From: Cellulosilyticum sp. I15G10I2
GTDB lineage: Bacteria > Bacillota > Clostridia > Lachnospirales > Cellulosilyticaceae
Direction: 5' to 3'
NCBI RefSeq assembly: GCF_900095725.1
Contig: NZ_FMMP01000006.1
Location: 62,001 to 126,000 of the forward strand
DNA: 64,000 bases
Part shown: positions 62,800 through 64,000 of the stretch, one piece after another
Numbering within the stretch: the stretch's first letter is position 1
Layout of the letters: each line of letters opens with the position of its first letter
Made by a program: the position numbers and the translations under genes
Notes under the pieces: generated by a model
Seen by the model: the letters and a program-made list of their open reading frames with translations, nothing else
The model's database searches: none
What the model was told of the DNA's origin: nothing

Positions 62800-64000
62800 T
62801 TGGCAGACAATAAAATAACAAGCAATGGTTATCGCTATCAGGCATTATTACAAGCAATAGATTTTTTTACTCAAAGATTCAGTTTAGAGCAGATTAGCAA
62901 CTATGCATTTGAGTTTACCAATGAGATTTTAACGTTAAACGCCTCAGCACTATTTGTGCGTGAAGGGCATAGCTATATTTTGAAAAAAAACAGGTTATAT
63001 AATCTAGAGACTTATAAAATGCCTTGCACTAAAAAACTCAAAGAGCTGCCTGTACGCCATGGAGATATTATTGTAAATCATTTTGATTTGTTTTTTGATG
63101 AGCATATCGTTAAGGCACTAGATATAGAACTGGTCATTCCACTTATTATTGATGATTATTTATATGGATTTATACTTTCAAACGGCAAGATGATCGGCCA
63201 TTTTGATGAAGATGATGGGATTATTGCAAGTGCCTTAATGAAACTCTTTGCTAACTCTTTAGGTAACAGCAAGCAGTTATCTGAGCTTGGTCAAAAGAAT
63301 AAACTGCTTGATCAAAAAATATTTAATCTATTTGCTATTAATCAAAGTGCTAAATCTCTTTTATCACAGGTTGAACTAGAGGATCTTTATACTTTAGCTA
63401 CAGATATATTTAGTGAGATGACTTGCAGCAGAGTTACTTCTTTTGGTATTTATGATGAAGTGTCAGAAACAATTAAGGTTTTGGGATATAGGAATGTATC
63501 AAACTACTCAAATGTATTTACAGAACTTCGCCTGGCTTCTGAAGAGTATGTGAGTAGCCAGATTGTACTAGATTTTAATAAAGATTTAAAAATTATTCAA
63601 GCACTTTTTGAGAATTGGGAAGAATTAACGCTTCTTGAGACACGTTATATTGTTTTGTTAATTAAAGATAAAATCTTAGGGGTTGTTACGCTGAGCGAGC
63701 CTGTTAATGACCGTGTTTATGACGAAGCAACATTTGAACTGGTTGAAACACTCGCTTCATTTACACACATAGCTATCTCAAATGCACTATTATTTAAAAA
63801 ACTTTTGGTTCAGAATGATAGAGTTAAAAGAAAGTTTCACACCTTAAATACACTTAATAAAATTATTCAGAATATTAATAGCGGAGTTACTATTGATGAA
63901 CTATTTAGTCTTACATTAAAAGTCTTAGCGCTTAATTTTGGTGTAAAAAAAGCTTTTTTTGCTTACTACAATGAAGATCACTATACAGTTGTAAATACTG
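62800..64000 (+). CDS. GAF-domain protein, 3' end outside window
   Basis: TTG start at 62800 after GGGGAG; open to the window end, 400 codons visible. Three GAF-like segments: residues 15-160 (LEQISNYAFEFTNEIL, VIPLIIDDYLYGFILS), 185-345 (ELEDLYTLATDIFSEMTC, YIVLLIKDKILGVVTLSE) and a third beginning at about 368 (TIDELFSLTLKVLALNFGVK). No output domain is seen in the window, so its role (phosphatase, GGDEF or regulator) cannot be told. Likely signalling protein paired with the DUF342 gene. Confidence 0.85.
   Translation, partial: MADNKITSNGYRYQALLQAIDFFTQRFSLEQISNYAFEFTNEILTLNASALFVREGHSYILKKNRLYNLETYKMPCTKKLKELPVRHGDIIVNHFDLFFDEHIVKALDIELVIPLIIDDYLYGFILSNGKMIGHFDEDDGIIASALMKLFANSLGNSKQLSELGQKNKLLDQKIFNLFAINQSAKSLLSQVELEDLYTLATDIFSEMTCSRVTSFGIYDEVSETIKVLGYRNVSNYSNVFTELRLASEEYVSSQIVLDFNKDLKIIQALFENWEELTLLETRYIVLLIKDKILGVVTLSEPVNDRVYDEATFELVETLASFTHIAISNALLFKKLLVQNDRVKRKFHTLNTLNKIIQNINSGVTIDELFSLTLKVLALNFGVKKAFFAYYNEDHYTVVNT

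Overview
The window is low-GC DNA from an endospore-forming Clostridia-type Firmicute. Evidence for this is an alpha/beta small acid-soluble spore protein gene (4162-4338), the spoIIAA-spoIIAB-sigF operon (14538-16088), CotF-like coat genes (43635-44079), strong GGAGG ribosome binding sites and AT-rich codon use. The gene mix fits Lachnospirales, but the species cannot be fixed from sequence alone. I see no rRNA, tRNA, CRISPR array, transposase or integrase.

Left part (1-16.1 kb), ordinary chromosome: a truncated sensor kinase, a DUF4250 protein, an M29 aminopeptidase, a D-2-hydroxyacid dehydrogenase, a SASP, class II fructose-bisphosphate aldolase, a FliB-like protein, a TPR protein with queH, an acidic membrane protein, a tandem pair of RimK-like ATP-grasp ligases, an aminotransferase with an ArsR-family regulator and its candidate operator, a zinc-ribbon/TPR protein, and the sporulation sigma-F operon.

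Middle (16.1-27.0 kb): a purine operon in the order purL-purC-purF-purM-purN-purD-purK-purE. It is preceded by an inverted pair of PurBox-like sequences and closed by a terminator. purH and purB are not here.

The striking part (about 27.4-41.0 kb) is an integron-type gene cassette array. Fifteen attC-like sites of 76-143 bp alternate with short, mostly single-gene units, all on the + strand. Every site has outer AAC/GTT core boxes, an inner inverted arm pair and a long folded middle. The 5' end of each unit is complementary to the R'' box at its own 3' end, and usually less so to the box it now abuts. That is what cassettes mobilised as circles by recombination between G and TT should leave. 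No integrase lies in the window, so this is a cluster of attC sites lacking an integrase or the far part of a chromosomal integron, in a host group where integrons are very unusual. Cargo: histidine phosphatase-like, radical SAM, Cys-rich protein, methyltransferase, possible nuclease-fold protein, acidic protein, GNAT, QueG-like Fe-S protein, a frameshifted cxxc_20_cxxc protein, small membrane proteins, terpene-cyclase-like toroid protein, CPBP protease, DUF5680 and nucleotidyltransferase-like proteins. A last unit (41.0-43.4 kb) with a QueG-like/GNAT fusion, a second GNAT and a Cys-rich protein has no terminal attC that I can find. Just left of the array is a candidate structured RNA with its own promoter, whose 3' half overlaps the possible start of the first cassette.

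Right part (43.6-64 kb): spore-coat genes and a ferritin-like protein, a PadR regulator with a palindromic operator and its membrane partner, a secreted fascin-like/FN3/stalk protein, a HIT protein, a lipoprotein, a chemotaxis receptor, and a signalling cluster of a double-kinase hybrid, a SARP-type response regulator and a Cache-HAMP-GGDEF protein with a degenerate GGGEF motif. These are followed by a YcgL-like nucleotidyltransferase, release factor 3 (prfC), a DUF342/FapA protein and a GAF protein cut by the window end.
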